Of a DNA stretch of 64,000 nt, positions 53,499 through 62,596 are shown in pieces. The DNA comes from Ga0077555 sp963746315 (GTDB lineage Bacteria; Pseudomonadota; Alphaproteobacteria; Rhizobiales; Hyphomicrobiaceae). Position numbers and translations under genes: made by a program. The stretch's first letter is position 1; each line of letters starts with the position of its first letter. The stretch lies in assembly GCA_963746315.1 (NCBI GenBank), contig CAVVAR010000005.1, forward strand, positions 434,001-498,000. Reading direction: 5' to 3'. The notes under the pieces were generated by a model. It was not told the origin of the DNA, did not search any database, and saw only the letters and a program-made list of their open reading frames with translations.

Positions 53499-54431
53499 TC
53501 AGCTGCCGCGGACGGCAATGACCGCGGCGACGACCATCATCAGGCAAGCAACGGCGAGCGCCAGGCTGGGTTGGGCGAGACCAAGCACCACGAGGAGCAT
53601 CGTCGAAATGACGGGCGAGGCATAAGCGAGCACGCCGAGCGTGGCGATGTGGCCCTGCTTCATGCCGATGTCCCACAAGAGAAACGCGGCACCGACCGGA
53701 CCCAGCCCCAGCAGTCCGAGCGCGAGCCATACGCTGCTCCCCGATGGCTCGTGCCATCCTTCGAAGGCGAGGTTGCAGGCGAGAGCGAGTGCGGCCGTCG
53801 CGAGGCAGGGGAGAGCGAGGCTCTCGCTCGGGATGGCGGCCACGAGGCGCGAGAGCACCGAATAGCTGGCCCAGACGAAGGAACAGGCCAGCGCGAGCGA
53901 CAGGCCGACGAGGTGCGCCGGGCCGCCTGTCGAGGTGCTGCCGCTGTCCTGTACCAGCAGAGCGGCCGCCCCCAGACCGACAATCGCCGCGACGATATGT
54001 CGGGCGCTGAGCCGGTGGCCCGGCAGCAGGCCGGACATCAGCACGGTGAGAAGCGCCCAGAGCGATGCGATCAGATTCGCTTGAGCGGGTGGTGCGAGCC
54101 GCAAGGCGGCGAAATACAGCGCGTGATAGGCAAATAGGCCATAGAGCGCGAGCACGAAGCCCCTTGGGTGCGGCGCAAGTGCCTGCCAGCGTCCGTTCAA
54201 TACCGCGAAGGCGAACAGCAGCAGTCCGCCGATGGCGAACGTGATGGCCGTGGTCTGGAAGGGCGGAACGGCCGGCCCCTTGAGCGCGGTGAGTGTCGCG
54301 AGCGTGCTCCAAAGCAGGATCGCCCCGAAGCCGAGGGCCGTGGCGAGCCTCGGAGACCATGGTTGCGCCCGCGCTGTCAGCGGCGACTGCTCAACCCTGT
54401 CGTCATTCTTGCGCTGCTTCTCTACAGACAC
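53499..54431 (-). CDS. EamA/DMT-family exporter (YddG-like)
   Basis: A 310-residue permease with ten predicted helices in two EamA halves. The first repeat, GFGAILLWSTLATLTALKGPAVPPFQTTAITFAIGGLLL (about 34-72), resembles the aromatic amino-acid exporter YddG. The second ends near VACLMMVVAAVIAV. A polar N-terminal tail of about 30 residues precedes it. Likely exports amino acids or similar metabolites. It is convergent with the YcgN-type gene (12 bases) and divergent from the liv operon. Confidence 0.82.
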   Translation of the reverse strand: MSVEKQRKNDDRVEQSPLTARAQPWSPRLATALGFGAILLWSTLATLTALKGPAVPPFQTTAITFAIGGLLLFAFAVLNGRWQALAPHPRGFVLALYGLFAYHALYFAALRLAPPAQANLIASLWALLTVLMSGLLPGHRLSARHIVAAIVGLGAAALLVQDSGSTSTGGPAHLVGLSLALACSFVWASYSVLSRLVAAIPSESLALPCLATAALALACNLAFEGWHEPSGSSVWLALGLLGLGPVGAAFLLWDIGMKQGHIATLGVLAYASPVISTMLLVVLGLAQPSLALAVACLMMVVAAVIAVRGS

Positions 54432-54608
54432 GCCACCCCCGCCCGAAAGTTGTGCAGCGTAGAAATCACAGACCGGGAATTGATGCCAAGACGAAGTGTA
54501 CGTGGCCCGACCAACTTGCTAGCGTAGCGCGTGGGAGGGTCGCGGCGCGTCCGGCGAGAGGGCGAGCCCCGGGCCGTGCTACATGAGCGGCTTCGGCGCA
54601 GGCGGGCC

Positions 54609-55544
54609 ATGGAATATTTCGTTCAGCAACTGATCAACGGCGTCACGCTCGGATCGATCTATGGATTGATCGCGATCGGCTACACGATGGTGTACGGCAT
54701 CATCGGCATGATCAATTTCGCCCATGGCGACGTGTTCATGGTGGGCTCGTTCACGGCACTGCTTCTCTTCCTGTTGATCGGATTGACGGGGGCCTCGCCG
54801 CTGATCGTGATCGTGCTGGTGATCATCGGCGTGCTCATCGTGGCCATGGCTCTGACAGCGGTCTGGGGCTGGACCATCGAGCGCCTCGCCTACCGGCCTC
54901 TGCGCGGGTCGTTTCGCCTGGCACCGCTGATCACGGCGATCGGCATGTCGATCGTGCTGTCGAACATGGTGCAGATTGCACAGGGGGCTCGCGTCAAGAA
55001 CTTGCCGCCCGACATCAAGGACCGCCTGGCAGGCGGCTTCAAGGTGATGGAGGCGAATGGTTTCGCGGCCGTCGTCTCGTACCGACAGCTGATCATCGTG
55101 GCCACGACAATCGTGTTGATGGCCGTTTTCACATGGATCATCACGTCGACGCCGCTCGGACGTGCGCAACGTGCGTGCGAGCAGGATCGGACGATGGCCG
55201 CGCTGACCGGCGTCGATGTCGACAGGACGATCTCGCTGACGTTCGTCATCGGCGCGGCGCTCGCAGCCGTCGCGGGCGTGATGTTCCTCGTCTACTACGG
55301 GGCGATCGATTTCTACATCGGCTTCGTCGCCGGTATCAAAGCCTTCACGGCAGCCGTTCTGGGCGGCATCGGCTCGCTTCCAGGGGCGATGCTCGGGGGC
55401 CTGCTGATCGGTCTCATCGAGGTCTTCTGGGCCGGCTACGTCGGGTCGGAATATAAAGATGTGGCCGCCTTCTCGCTGCTGGCCATCGTGCTCATCTTCA
55501 GACCCGAGGGACTGCTCGGCCGTCCCGAGATCGAGAAGGTTTGA
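54609..55544 (+). CDS. livH: Branched-chain amino acid ABC transporter permease LivH
   Basis: A 311-residue inner-membrane permease. Diagnostic segments are LINGVTLGSIYGLIAIGYTMVYGIIGMINFAHGDVFMVG (about 8-46), LAYRPLRGSFRLAPLITAIGMSI (about 96) and the EAA-like AGIKAFTAAVLGGIGSLPGAMLGGLLIGLIE (about 248-278). First gene of livHMGFK. The ATG at 54609 is chosen by alignment with family starts. Confidence 0.95.
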   Translation: MEYFVQQLINGVTLGSIYGLIAIGYTMVYGIIGMINFAHGDVFMVGSFTALLLFLLIGLTGASPLIVIVLVIIGVLIVAMALTAVWGWTIERLAYRPLRGSFRLAPLITAIGMSIVLSNMVQIAQGARVKNLPPDIKDRLAGGFKVMEANGFAAVVSYRQLIIVATTIVLMAVFTWIITSTPLGRAQRACEQDRTMAALTGVDVDRTISLTFVIGAALAAVAGVMFLVYYGAIDFYIGFVAGIKAFTAAVLGGIGSLPGAMLGGLLIGLIEVFWAGYVGSEYKDVAAFSLLAIVLIFRPEGLLGRPEIEKV

Positions 55545-55548
55545 GCCG

Positions 55549-57003
55549 ATGGCCGTGACGACTGCTCAGTCGGGGCAAGCCACCGCCGCCAAACCCGGCG
55601 CCTCCGCCGCTGTCGTCGATGCCTTGATCGCCGCCGTGATCGCTCTCCTGCTGGCGATGCCGATCCTCACCTACAAGTCGGTCGAGCAGATCACCTCGCT
55701 CGAGGTCGTGTCGCGATGGCCGTGGGTGCTCGTTGGCGTCGCGGTCGTGTTCGTCGGCCGGCTTACGATCAATCTGGCCCGGCCGCATGTCTCGGGTGCA
55801 GACGAGGGGCTCGCCCGGCTCGGCGTCGCGCTCACAGGCTTATTCGAGCGGACCGGCGGCTGGCGCACGGTGATCGGAGCTCTGCTTGTCGCTGCCTTGA
55901 TCGGGAGTGCGACGGGGCGGCTCGCGGTCAGCCGCTGGCTCGACCTTCTGCTGATCGTGCCTCTCGTCATCGGCGTGTGGCGTCGCTCGCCAGCCTGGCT
56001 TTTTCTCGGGCTCGCGCTGTTCTTTCCCTTCGCGCCCGGTGCGTCGCGCTACTACGTGGAGAACTTCGGGATTCTGGTTCTCATCTACGTGATGCTCGGA
56101 TGGGGACTCAACGTGGTCGTTGGGCTCGCGGGGCTGCTCGATCTCGGCTACGTGGCGTTCTACGCGGTCGGAGCCTATGCCTACGCGCTGCTGGCCCAGC
56201 ATTTCGGATTGTCGTTCTGGATCTGCCTTCCGCTCGCGGGGCTCCTGGCGGCGTTCTGGGGCATCATTCTCGGCTTTCCCGTGCTGCGGCTCAGGGGCGA
56301 CTATCTCGCCATCGTCACGCTCGCGTTCGGCGAGATCATCCGCATCGTGCTGATCAACTGGCAAAGCCTGACGGGCGGACCCAATGGCCTTTCCGGCATA
56401 CCTCGGCCGACCCTATTCGGTCTCGAGTTCAAGGCTGAGGGAGGCTTCGCCGATTATTTCGGGCTCGAGCACAGCTCGCTGCACAGGATCATCTTTCTCT
56501 ACTACATCATCCTGGCGCTGGCGCTGGTGACGAACTGGGCGACCGTTCGCCTCCGTCGCCTCCCGGTCGGACGGGCCTGGGAGGCGTTGCGAGAGGACGA
56601 GATCGCGTGCCGGTCGCTCGGGATCAACGTCACCAACACCAAGCTCACGGCCTTCTCCATCGGCGCCATGTTCGGCGGCTTCGCGGGTGCGTTCTTCGCC
56701 ACCAAGCAGGGGTTCATCTCGCCGGAATCGTTCACGTTCTGGGAGTCGGCGATCATCCTCGCCATCGTGGTCCTGGGCGGCATGGGAAGCCAGGTCGGTG
56801 TCGCGGTCGCAGCGCTGGTGATGATCGGCGGCACAGAGCTGTTCCGCGACCTCGAAATCTACCGCATGCTCGTTTTCGGCGCGGCGATGGTGGCGGTCAT
56901 GGTCTGGCGGCCGCGCGGCGTCGTGTCGGGGCGCGTCCCCACGATCGCGCTCACCGAGACGCGCCGGATCGGCGGAGATCTCGTCAAGGAGGGGCACGGA
57001 TGA
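55549..57003 (+). CDS. livM: Branched-chain amino acid ABC transporter permease LivM
   Basis: A 484-residue permease, the partner of LivH. The N-terminal half (about 1-160) adds extra membrane helices of the LivHM N-terminal type. The core begins with YVMLGWGLNVVVGLAGLLDLGYVAFYAVGAYAYALL (about 181-216) and includes LRLRGDYLAIVTLAFGEIIRIVL and GQAWEA-like GRAWEALREDEIACRSLGIN. It starts four bases after the livH stop and overlaps livG by ATGA. Confidence 0.94.
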   Translation: MAVTTAQSGQATAAKPGASAAVVDALIAAVIALLLAMPILTYKSVEQITSLEVVSRWPWVLVGVAVVFVGRLTINLARPHVSGADEGLARLGVALTGLFERTGGWRTVIGALLVAALIGSATGRLAVSRWLDLLLIVPLVIGVWRRSPAWLFLGLALFFPFAPGASRYYVENFGILVLIYVMLGWGLNVVVGLAGLLDLGYVAFYAVGAYAYALLAQHFGLSFWICLPLAGLLAAFWGIILGFPVLRLRGDYLAIVTLAFGEIIRIVLINWQSLTGGPNGLSGIPRPTLFGLEFKAEGGFADYFGLEHSSLHRIIFLYYIILALALVTNWATVRLRRLPVGRAWEALREDEIACRSLGINVTNTKLTAFSIGAMFGGFAGAFFATKQGFISPESFTFWESAIILAIVVLGGMGSQVGVAVAALVMIGGTELFRDLEIYRMLVFGAAMVAVMVWRPRGVVSGRVPTIALTETRRIGGDLVKEGHG

Positions 57004-57845
57004 CGTCGAGCGATCCCGGTCCCGTGCTCGAGCTCGATGCGGTTGGCATGCGCTTTGGCGGCCTCGTTGCGGTGGACGAGCTGAGCTTTGCCGCCGAGCG
57101 CGGCCATATCACGGCGTTGATCGGGCCTAATGGCGCGGGGAAGACGACGGTCTTCAACTGCATCACCGGATTCTACCGGCCGACGTCCGGGTCCATTCGC
57201 GTGCGGCATGCCGACGGCGCCAGCTACCCGTTGCACACCATGGCGGGGCATCGCATCTGCGAGGATGCGAATGTCGCGCGCACATTCCAGAACATCCGGC
57301 TTTTCGCGGGCATGAGCCTGCTCGAGAACCTGCTCGTGGCGCAGCACAACAAGCTCATGCGGGCTTCGGGCTTTACGGTCGGAGGGTTGCTGGGGCTGCC
57401 CAGCTATGCACGAGCGGAGCGCGAGGCGGTCGACCTCGCCAAGCACTGGCTCGATCGGGTCGGCCTGGTGCACCGGGCCGACGACGCCGCGGGCGACCTT
57501 CCCTACGGCGACCAGCGGCGGCTCGAGATCGCGCGGGCGATGTGCACGGGGCCGGTGCTGCTTTGTCTCGACGAGCCTGCGGCCGGTCTCAATCCGCGGG
57601 AGAGCCGCGATCTCAACCAGCTCTTGGTGTCGATGCGCGGAGAGAATGGGCTGTCGATCCTGCTGATCGAGCACGACATGGGTGTGGTGATGGAGATCTC
57701 GGACCGGATCGTGGTGCTCGACTACGGCCGGAAGATCGCAGAAGGGACGCCGAGTGAAATCCGCGCCAATCCGGCGGTGATCGCTGCCTATCTCGGTGTG
57801 GAGGACGAGGAGGTCGAAAAGGTCGAGCAGGAGATCCGGCGGTGA
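57000..57845 (+). CDS. livG: Branched-chain amino acid ABC transporter ATPase LivG
   Basis: A 281-residue ATPase. Walker A LIGPNGAGKTTVFNCITGFY (about 40-59), RTFQNIRLFAGMSLLENLLVAQH, a signature segment reading LPYGDQRRLEIARAM in place of LSGGQ (normal for LivG), Walker B LLCLDEPAAGLNPRES and switch LLIEHDMGVVMEISDRIVVLDYG. It starts inside the livM stop (ATGA) with AAGGAGG upstream, and overlaps livF by GTGA. Confidence 0.95.
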   Translation: MTSSDPGPVLELDAVGMRFGGLVAVDELSFAAERGHITALIGPNGAGKTTVFNCITGFYRPTSGSIRVRHADGASYPLHTMAGHRICEDANVARTFQNIRLFAGMSLLENLLVAQHNKLMRASGFTVGGLLGLPSYARAEREAVDLAKHWLDRVGLVHRADDAAGDLPYGDQRRLEIARAMCTGPVLLCLDEPAAGLNPRESRDLNQLLVSMRGENGLSILLIEHDMGVVMEISDRIVVLDYGRKIAEGTPSEIRANPAVIAAYLGVEDEEVEKVEQEIRR

Positions 57846-58573
57846 CAGCTCCGATCCTCCAGATCCGCGGCGTCGAGGCCTTCTATGGCAAGGTGCAGGC
57901 GCTGAAGGGCGTCGATCTCGATGTCGCCGAGGGCGAGATCGTGACCATGATTGGCGCCAACGGCGCGGGCAAAACGACGCTCATGATGACCGTCTGCGGC
58001 TCGCCCCGGGCGCGGCAGGGCAGCATCGTCTTCGACGGTCGCGACATCACACAGATGGCGACGCACCGCATCATGCATCTGAGGATTGCGCAGTCGCCGG
58101 AGGGGCGGCGGATCTTTCCGCGTATGACCGTCCTCGAGAACCTGCAGATGGGATCGCTGCTCAACCCGGACGCCGAGCGCACATTCGACCAGGACTTGAA
58201 ACGCGCTTTCGAGCTCTTCCCCATCCTGCAGAAGCGACAAAGCCAGCGCGGTGGCACGCTGTCGGGCGGCGAGCAGCAGATGCTCTCGATCGCGCGCGCC
58301 CTCATGGGGCGGCCGAAGCTGCTTTTGCTCGACGAGCCGTCGCTCGGTCTTGCGCCGCTGATCGTCCGACAGATCTTCGACGTCATTCGCGATCTCAACC
58401 GGCAAGAGGGCCTGACCGTCTTTCTCGTCGAGCAAAACGCCTATCATGCGCTCAGGCTCGCGCATCGTGGCTACGTGATGGTCAATGGGCAGATAACCCT
58501 GTCGGGGACCGGTGCGGAGTTGCTGGCAAGGGAGGAAATCCGCGCAGCCTATCTCGAGGGTGGACGGCACTGA
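57842..58573 (+). CDS. livF: Branched-chain amino acid ABC transporter ATPase LivF
   Basis: A 243-residue ATPase. GVEAFYGKVQALKGVDLDV leads to Walker A MIGANGAGKTTLMMTVCG (about 38-55). QSPEGRRIFPRMTVLENLQMG, signature TLSGGEQQMLSIARALM, Walker B LLLLDEPSLGLAPLIV and switch FLVEQNAYHAL follow. The GTG start at 57842 overlaps the livG stop, showing tight coupling. Together with LivG it powers uptake of leucine, isoleucine, valine or related compounds. Confidence 0.95.
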   Translation: MTAPILQIRGVEAFYGKVQALKGVDLDVAEGEIVTMIGANGAGKTTLMMTVCGSPRARQGSIVFDGRDITQMATHRIMHLRIAQSPEGRRIFPRMTVLENLQMGSLLNPDAERTFDQDLKRAFELFPILQKRQSQRGGTLSGGEQQMLSIARALMGRPKLLLLDEPSLGLAPLIVRQIFDVIRDLNRQEGLTVFLVEQNAYHALRLAHRGYVMVNGQITLSGTGAELLAREEIRAAYLEGGRH

Positions 58574-58709
58574 GCCCCGCAAATGCCTTCAAGTCGGGCA
58601 GGTGAGGGCGGCATTGCCGCCTTTCCGCCGCGGAATCTGTGTTATTCATTATGGAGTGTCGCGCCCGGCCTATCCGCGCGCAGCAGTAGAATTTTGGAGG
58701 CTCGAACTC

Positions 58710-59816
58710 ATGAAGAGAATTCTCGCAGTCACAACGTTAGCCGCGGGCTTAGCGTTGCCTGCCCATGCGCAGGACATTTCGATCGCCACCGTCGGTCCGA
58801 TGACGGGGCAGTACGCCAGCTTCGGCGCGCAAATGAAAGCCGGCGCCGAAATGGCAGTCGCCGATATCAACAAGGCCGGTGGTGTGACCATCGGCGGCAA
58901 AAAGATGATGCTGAAGCTGACGATCGGCGACGACGCGTGCGATCCGAAGCAGGCCGTCGCCGTTGCAACCAAGCTCGCGGGCGAGAACGTGCGCCTGGTG
59001 GCCGGACATTTCTGCTCGGGATCCTCGATCCCGGCCTCGAAAGTCTATGCGGAGGAGGGCATCGTTCAGATCTCGCCGGCCTCGACCAATCCGAAGCTCA
59101 CCGACGAGCGGGCCGGCCCGAACGTCTTCCGGGTTTGCGGTCGTGACGACCAACAGGGCTCGGTCGCAGGCAAGTACCTAGCGACGCAGTTCAAGGACAA
59201 GAAGGTTGCCATCGTCCACGACAAGTCGGCCTATGGCAAAGGCCTTGCCGACGAGACGAAGAAGGCGATGAATGCCGCTGGCAAGCAAGAGGCGCTCTAC
59301 GAGGCCTACACGGCCGGCGAGAAGGACTACACCGCGCTCGTCACCAAGCTGAAGCAAGCCGGTACCGACATCCTCTATGTGGGCGGCTATCACACCGAAG
59401 CCGGTCTGATGGCGCGGCAGATGCGCGACCAGGGCATGACGACGACGCTCGTCTCTGGCGATGCGCTCGTGACGCAGGAGTATTGGCAGATCACCGGCAA
59501 GGCCGGCGAGGGCACGTTGATGACGTTCTCTCCAGACCCGCGCAAGAGCCCGGCAGCCAAGGGCGTCGTCGAGCGGTTCCGTGCCGCGAAGATCGAGCCG
59601 GAAGGCTACGTGCTCTACACGTATGCTGCGATCCAGGCCTGGAAGCAGGCGGCCGAGAAAGCTAATGCCGTCGATATGAAGAAGGTGGTCGAGCAGCTCA
59701 ACAATCTGGAGTTCGACACCGTGCTCGGCAAGTTCAAGTTCGACAAGAAGGGCGATCCGACACTGCCGCCCTACATGTTCTACGAGTGGAAGGACGGGCA
59801 GTACGCGCAGCTCTGA
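58710..59816 (+). CDS. livK: Branched-chain amino acid-binding periplasmic protein LivK/LivJ
   Basis: A 368-residue periplasmic binding protein. Signal peptide MKRILAVTTLAAGLALPAHA (1-20). The mature part has the classic fold: ISIATVGPMTGQYASFGAQMKAGAEMAVADINKAGG, then VAGHFCSGSSIPASKVYAEEGIVQISPASTNPKLT and NVFRVCGRDDQQG (two conserved cysteines, one in each segment), KKVAIVHDKSAYGKGLAD and the C-terminal GKFKFDKKGDPTLPPYMFYEW. The ATG at 58710 has TTGGAGG upstream. It lies 136 bases after livF and may also have its own promoter, since binding proteins are usually made in excess. A strong terminator follows. Confidence 0.95.
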   Translation: MKRILAVTTLAAGLALPAHAQDISIATVGPMTGQYASFGAQMKAGAEMAVADINKAGGVTIGGKKMMLKLTIGDDACDPKQAVAVATKLAGENVRLVAGHFCSGSSIPASKVYAEEGIVQISPASTNPKLTDERAGPNVFRVCGRDDQQGSVAGKYLATQFKDKKVAIVHDKSAYGKGLADETKKAMNAAGKQEALYEAYTAGEKDYTALVTKLKQAGTDILYVGGYHTEAGLMARQMRDQGMTTTLVSGDALVTQEYWQITGKAGEGTLMTFSPDPRKSPAAKGVVERFRAAKIEPEGYVLYTYAAIQAWKQAAEKANAVDMKKVVEQLNNLEFDTVLGKFKFDKKGDPTLPPYMFYEWKDGQYAQL

Positions 59817-59844
59817 GCTCAGAGCTGTTCGCCTAGAGTGATGG

Positions 59845-59876
59845 GGGCTCGCGCGCTGCGCGGGCCCTTTCTCGTT
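59845..59876 (+). terminator. Rho-independent terminator of the liv operon
   Basis: GGGCTCGCGC, loop GCT, GCGCGGGCCC form a 10-bp stem with one T-G pair, followed by TTTCTCGTT. It starts 28 bases after the livK stop and lies between livK and a convergent methyltransferase gene. Confidence 0.75.
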
Positions 59877-59883
59877 GATCCAA

Positions 59884-60660
59884 TCAAATGGCGAGCGTGG
59901 CGCCGTGGCGCAGGATGTCGTCGACAGCGGGCAGATAGCGCCCGTCGCTGTCCTGGAGCACCAGCCCCGGTCGCAACTCCAGGGCGGCGCGGCTGCCCTT
60001 GAGTGCCGACACGAGCACCCGGCTCGCCGTCGTCCCGGCGCGCGGATGGACCGGGAGGATGCGAATGCGGCCGAAGCGCCCGTCCAGAGCGGACAGGATG
60101 GGACCGAGGGCGTCCGCGCGATGGATGAGCGTGAGCGTGGCGTCGGCCGCGGCTGCGGTCGCCAGGAAGGCCAGCCAGCGGTCGAGGTCGCCGCTTGCCA
60201 TCTGGTGCGCACCAGCTTTCGTTGCCTGGGGTGGCGGCGTCCCCGACCCTTCCGCGTAGTAGGGAGGGTTGGTTACGAGGTAGTCGAAGCTCGCCGGAGC
60301 GAGACCATGGGGCCGGGCTGGATCATGCAGGATGCGACCGCCTGCCGAGATGTCGGCTATCGCAACCCTGACGCGTCCGGCGAAGCCGTTGCGCTCGATG
60401 TTGGCTTCAGCAAGCTCTGCCAATTCCAGATCGCGCTCGACGAGCGTGACGTCGGCCCCGGCCACACGGGCCGCGATGGCCAAGCCGACAACGCCCACGC
60501 CCGCGCCGGCGTCAAGGATGCGCGCTGTATCCCCGCCGCCAACTGGGCAAGCGGCCGCAAGCAGAACGGCATCCAATCCCGAGCGATAGCCGCGGGAAGG
60601 CTGAAGCACCGAAATCCTTCCGCCGAGGAACGCATCGTCTGTCAGGTCGGTTGAACGCAT
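59884..60660 (-). CDS. TrmN6-like methyltransferase (tRNA1(Val) A37 N6-methyltransferase family)
   Basis: A 258-residue class I methyltransferase. RISVLQPSRGYRSGLDAVLLAA (about 15-36) is the N-terminal signature of YfiC/TrmN6. The SAM-binding motif I is ILDAGAGVGVVGLAIAARV (about 48-66), the acidic residue is in LVERDLELAELAE, and the catalytic motif is VTNPPYYAEG (about 131-140), the NPPY motif of N6-adenine and N-glutamine methylases. E. coli YfiC methylates A37 of tRNA1(Val). That target is likely but untested here. The next gene upstream on the same strand is DUF2007, an arrangement known from related genomes. Confidence 0.85.
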   Translation of the reverse strand: MRSTDLTDDAFLGGRISVLQPSRGYRSGLDAVLLAAACPVGGGDTARILDAGAGVGVVGLAIAARVAGADVTLVERDLELAELAEANIERNGFAGRVRVAIADISAGGRILHDPARPHGLAPASFDYLVTNPPYYAEGSGTPPPQATKAGAHQMASGDLDRWLAFLATAAAADATLTLIHRADALGPILSALDGRFGRIRILPVHPRAGTTASRVLVSALKGSRAALELRPGLVLQDSDGRYLPAVDDILRHGATLAI

Positions 60661-60671
60661 CGAAAGTGCTG

Positions 60672-60947
60672 CTATGCCGTACTACTGCCCGGACGGCCGA
60701 TAAGCCCGGGGGCCGGGGAATGTGCGACATCGGGCAACTCATTGCCGAGGCCTGCATCGATCAGCAGGCTGCGGGCGGCATTTGCGTCGCCGGCAGCGAT
60801 CAGGATGCGACGGGGGAAGATGCTGATCGAAGCTTCAACCGCGCTCGTATTGGCATCGGCCACATGGTAGTCGATCCGCTGATCGCGCAGCAGGGCTTCG
60901 ACAAAGCTGACGAGGACGGGGTCGCTGGTGCGCAAAAGCTCGTACAT
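60672..60947 (-). CDS. DUF2007 small protein
   Basis: A 91-residue cytoplasmic protein. MYELLRTSDPVLVSFVEALLRDQRIDYHVADANTSAVEASISIFPRRILI (1-50) gives the DUF2007 (putative signal-transducing) fold. The ending is A-A-R-S-L-L-x-x-A-G-L-G-N-E-L with a proline-rich tail. It ends 12 bases before the methyltransferase start, and the polyprenyl synthase gene is divergent. Function unknown. Confidence 0.85.
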   Translation of the reverse strand: MYELLRTSDPVLVSFVEALLRDQRIDYHVADANTSAVEASISIFPRRILIAAGDANAARSLLIDAGLGNELPDVAHSPAPGLIGRPGSSTA

Positions 60948-61062
60948 GGGCTCTCCTGGCAGCCTCTTGGCCCACCGCGCGACGGCAAAGTGGCTTGACC
61001 GTTAGCGGTCGATCGGGACTATAAGCGCTGAAGTAGGTAAACGGCCACAAAGGAACAGAAAT

Positions 61063-62080
61063 TTGGGTGCGGTTGTGCAAATCGGCGACGCACGCGACGC
61101 CAACGCGGGCCTCAAGGGCATGCTCGACCTCGTCGCCGAGGATATGGGCGCGGTCAATCGCATCATCCTCGACAAGGCCATCTCGGATGTCGAGCTGATC
61201 CCGACGCTGGCGCATCATCTGATCGATTTCGGGCGGCAAGCGGCTCCGGCCGATGTTGACCATTGCGGCCGCCAAGCTGATCGGTGCCAAGGGTGATGGG
61301 CCTGTGAGGATGGCGGCGGCCGTCGAGTTCATGCACACGGCCACCCTTCTGCATGACGATGTGGTCGACGAAAGCGACGTCCGACGGGGTAAGAAGTCCG
61401 CGCGCATCGTCTGGGGCAATCAGGCGAGTGTGCTGGTCGGCGACTTCCTGCTGGGCCAGGCGTTCAGGATGATGGTCGACGTCGGCTCGCTGCCGGGTCT
61501 CAAGATCCTGTCGCATGCCGCGGCTGTCATCGCCGAAGGCGAGGTGATGCAACTTGCCGCTGCCAAGAACATGGCTACGACCGAGGACGAATACCTGGCC
61601 ATCGTCAACGCCAAAACGGCGGCACTGTTTTCCGCCGCGGCGGAGGTCAGCCCTGCGCTGATCGGTCGTCCGGCCGAGGAGCAGGCGGCGCTCAAGTCAT
61701 ACGGGCGCAACCTCGGCATCGCCTTCCAGTTGGTCGACGACGCGCTGGACTACGGCGGCGATAGCGAGCGCCTGGGCAAGTCGGTGGGCGATGATTTCCG
61801 CGAAGGCAAAATAACGCTGCCTGTGATTCTCGCGTTTCGCCGGGGGACCGAGGCAGAACGCGAATTCTGGCAGAAGGCGCTCGTACAAGGCGACACTGGG
61901 GACGAGAACCTCAGCCGCGCGATCGGCCTCATCAAGCGCCACCGGACCATTGAGGCCACGCTGGAACGAGCGCGTACCTACGGCGCCATGGCGCAGGATG
62001 CCCTTGCCATTTTCCCGGACAGCGTGCCGCGGCGCGCGTTGCTCGATGTCGTCGACTTCTGTGTCAGCCGGGCGCACTGA
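61063..62080 (+). pseudogene. ispB: Polyprenyl diphosphate synthase (octaprenyl-type), frameshifted at 61227-61229
   Basis: Makes the C40-C50 isoprenoid side chain of ubiquinone. The N-terminal part starts at TTG 61063 (AAAGGAAC upstream) and reads LVAEDMGAVNRIILDKAISDVELIPTLAHHLID. It then meets GATTTCGGGCGG, where GATTCGGGCGG would give the family sequence IDSGGKRLRPMLTIAAAKLIG. One extra T in TTT (61227-61229) shifts the frame; the next frame continues to 62080. Motifs in the second part: LLHDDVVDESDVRRGKKSAR (first Asp-rich motif), LVGDFLLGQAF, AIVNAKTAALFSAAAEV, and LVDDALDYGG for the second Asp-rich motif. All catalytic residues are intact. Since ubiquinone synthesis is normally essential, a sequencing error is the leading explanation. 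The start may instead be GTG 61075. Confidence 0.87.
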
Positions 62081-62107
62081 GCTTCATTGCCATCGTTCGA
62101 CAGAAGA

Positions 62108-62136
62108 ATCCCCGGATGCTTGAGGCAACCGGGGAT
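62108..62136. terminator. Bidirectional terminator hairpin after the polyprenyl synthase gene
   Basis: ATCCCCGG and CCGGGGAT form a perfect 8-bp stem around a 13-base loop, midway between two convergent stop codons. On the minus strand it is followed by TCTTCTG, a partial T-run. Confidence 0.55.
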
Positions 62137-62161
62137 CAAACTTCGGAAAGATCTCGCGAAC

Positions 62162-62596
62162 TCAGTTCTTTTTGGCCGGGGCCTTTGGTGCGGCGGTCGT
62201 CGGAGCTGCGGCTTTGGCCGGAGCCTTGGGCGCCGCAGCCTTTGCCGGCGCCTTAGCCGCCGGTGCCTTCGCCTTGGGGGCGCTACGGCAATAGGCTTTG
62301 ATCTCCTTGCCGGCCTTGGTCTTGGATGCGGCGATCCACTGGCAACCAGGACCGGTCGCGCAGGCCGCTTCCTCTTTCAGCGCATTGCATGCGGGAGCGG
62401 CGGATTTCTTGGCGGCCGGCGCAGCTGCCTTCTTCGCGGCTGCTGCGGGAGCTTTCTTGGCTGGGGCCGTCTTCACGGCCTCGGGAGCCTTCTGCTGCTG
62501 TGCGCTGGCCACGCCACAGGTTAGTGCGAGTGCGAGAGCGGCCATGCAAGCGCTGGCGCCCCAACGGACAGTCTTGATCACGGCAATCATCTCCAT
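62162..62596 (-). CDS. Exported Ala/Lys/Pro-rich protein with a central cysteine motif
   Basis: A 144-residue protein of unknown function. A signal peptide (about 1-33, ending GVASAQQ) is followed by a low-complexity AAPAKK-type region. Then comes a compact cysteine segment CNALKEEAACATGPGCQWIAASKTKAGKEIKAYCR (about 70-104; C-x8-C-x5-C-x-W spacing and a final C), and a histone-H1-like KAPAKAAAP tail. The tail is translated in one frame with no breaks. It is probably periplasmic and cationic. The ATG at 62596 is chosen; the ATG at 62590 is an alternative, and the open frame extends further without similarity. Confidence 0.65.
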   Translation of the reverse strand: MEMIAVIKTVRWGASACMAALALALTCGVASAQQQKAPEAVKTAPAKKAPAAAAKKAAAPAAKKSAAPACNALKEEAACATGPGCQWIAASKTKAGKEIKAYCRSAPKAKAPAAKAPAKAAAPKAPAKAAAPTTAAPKAPAKKN

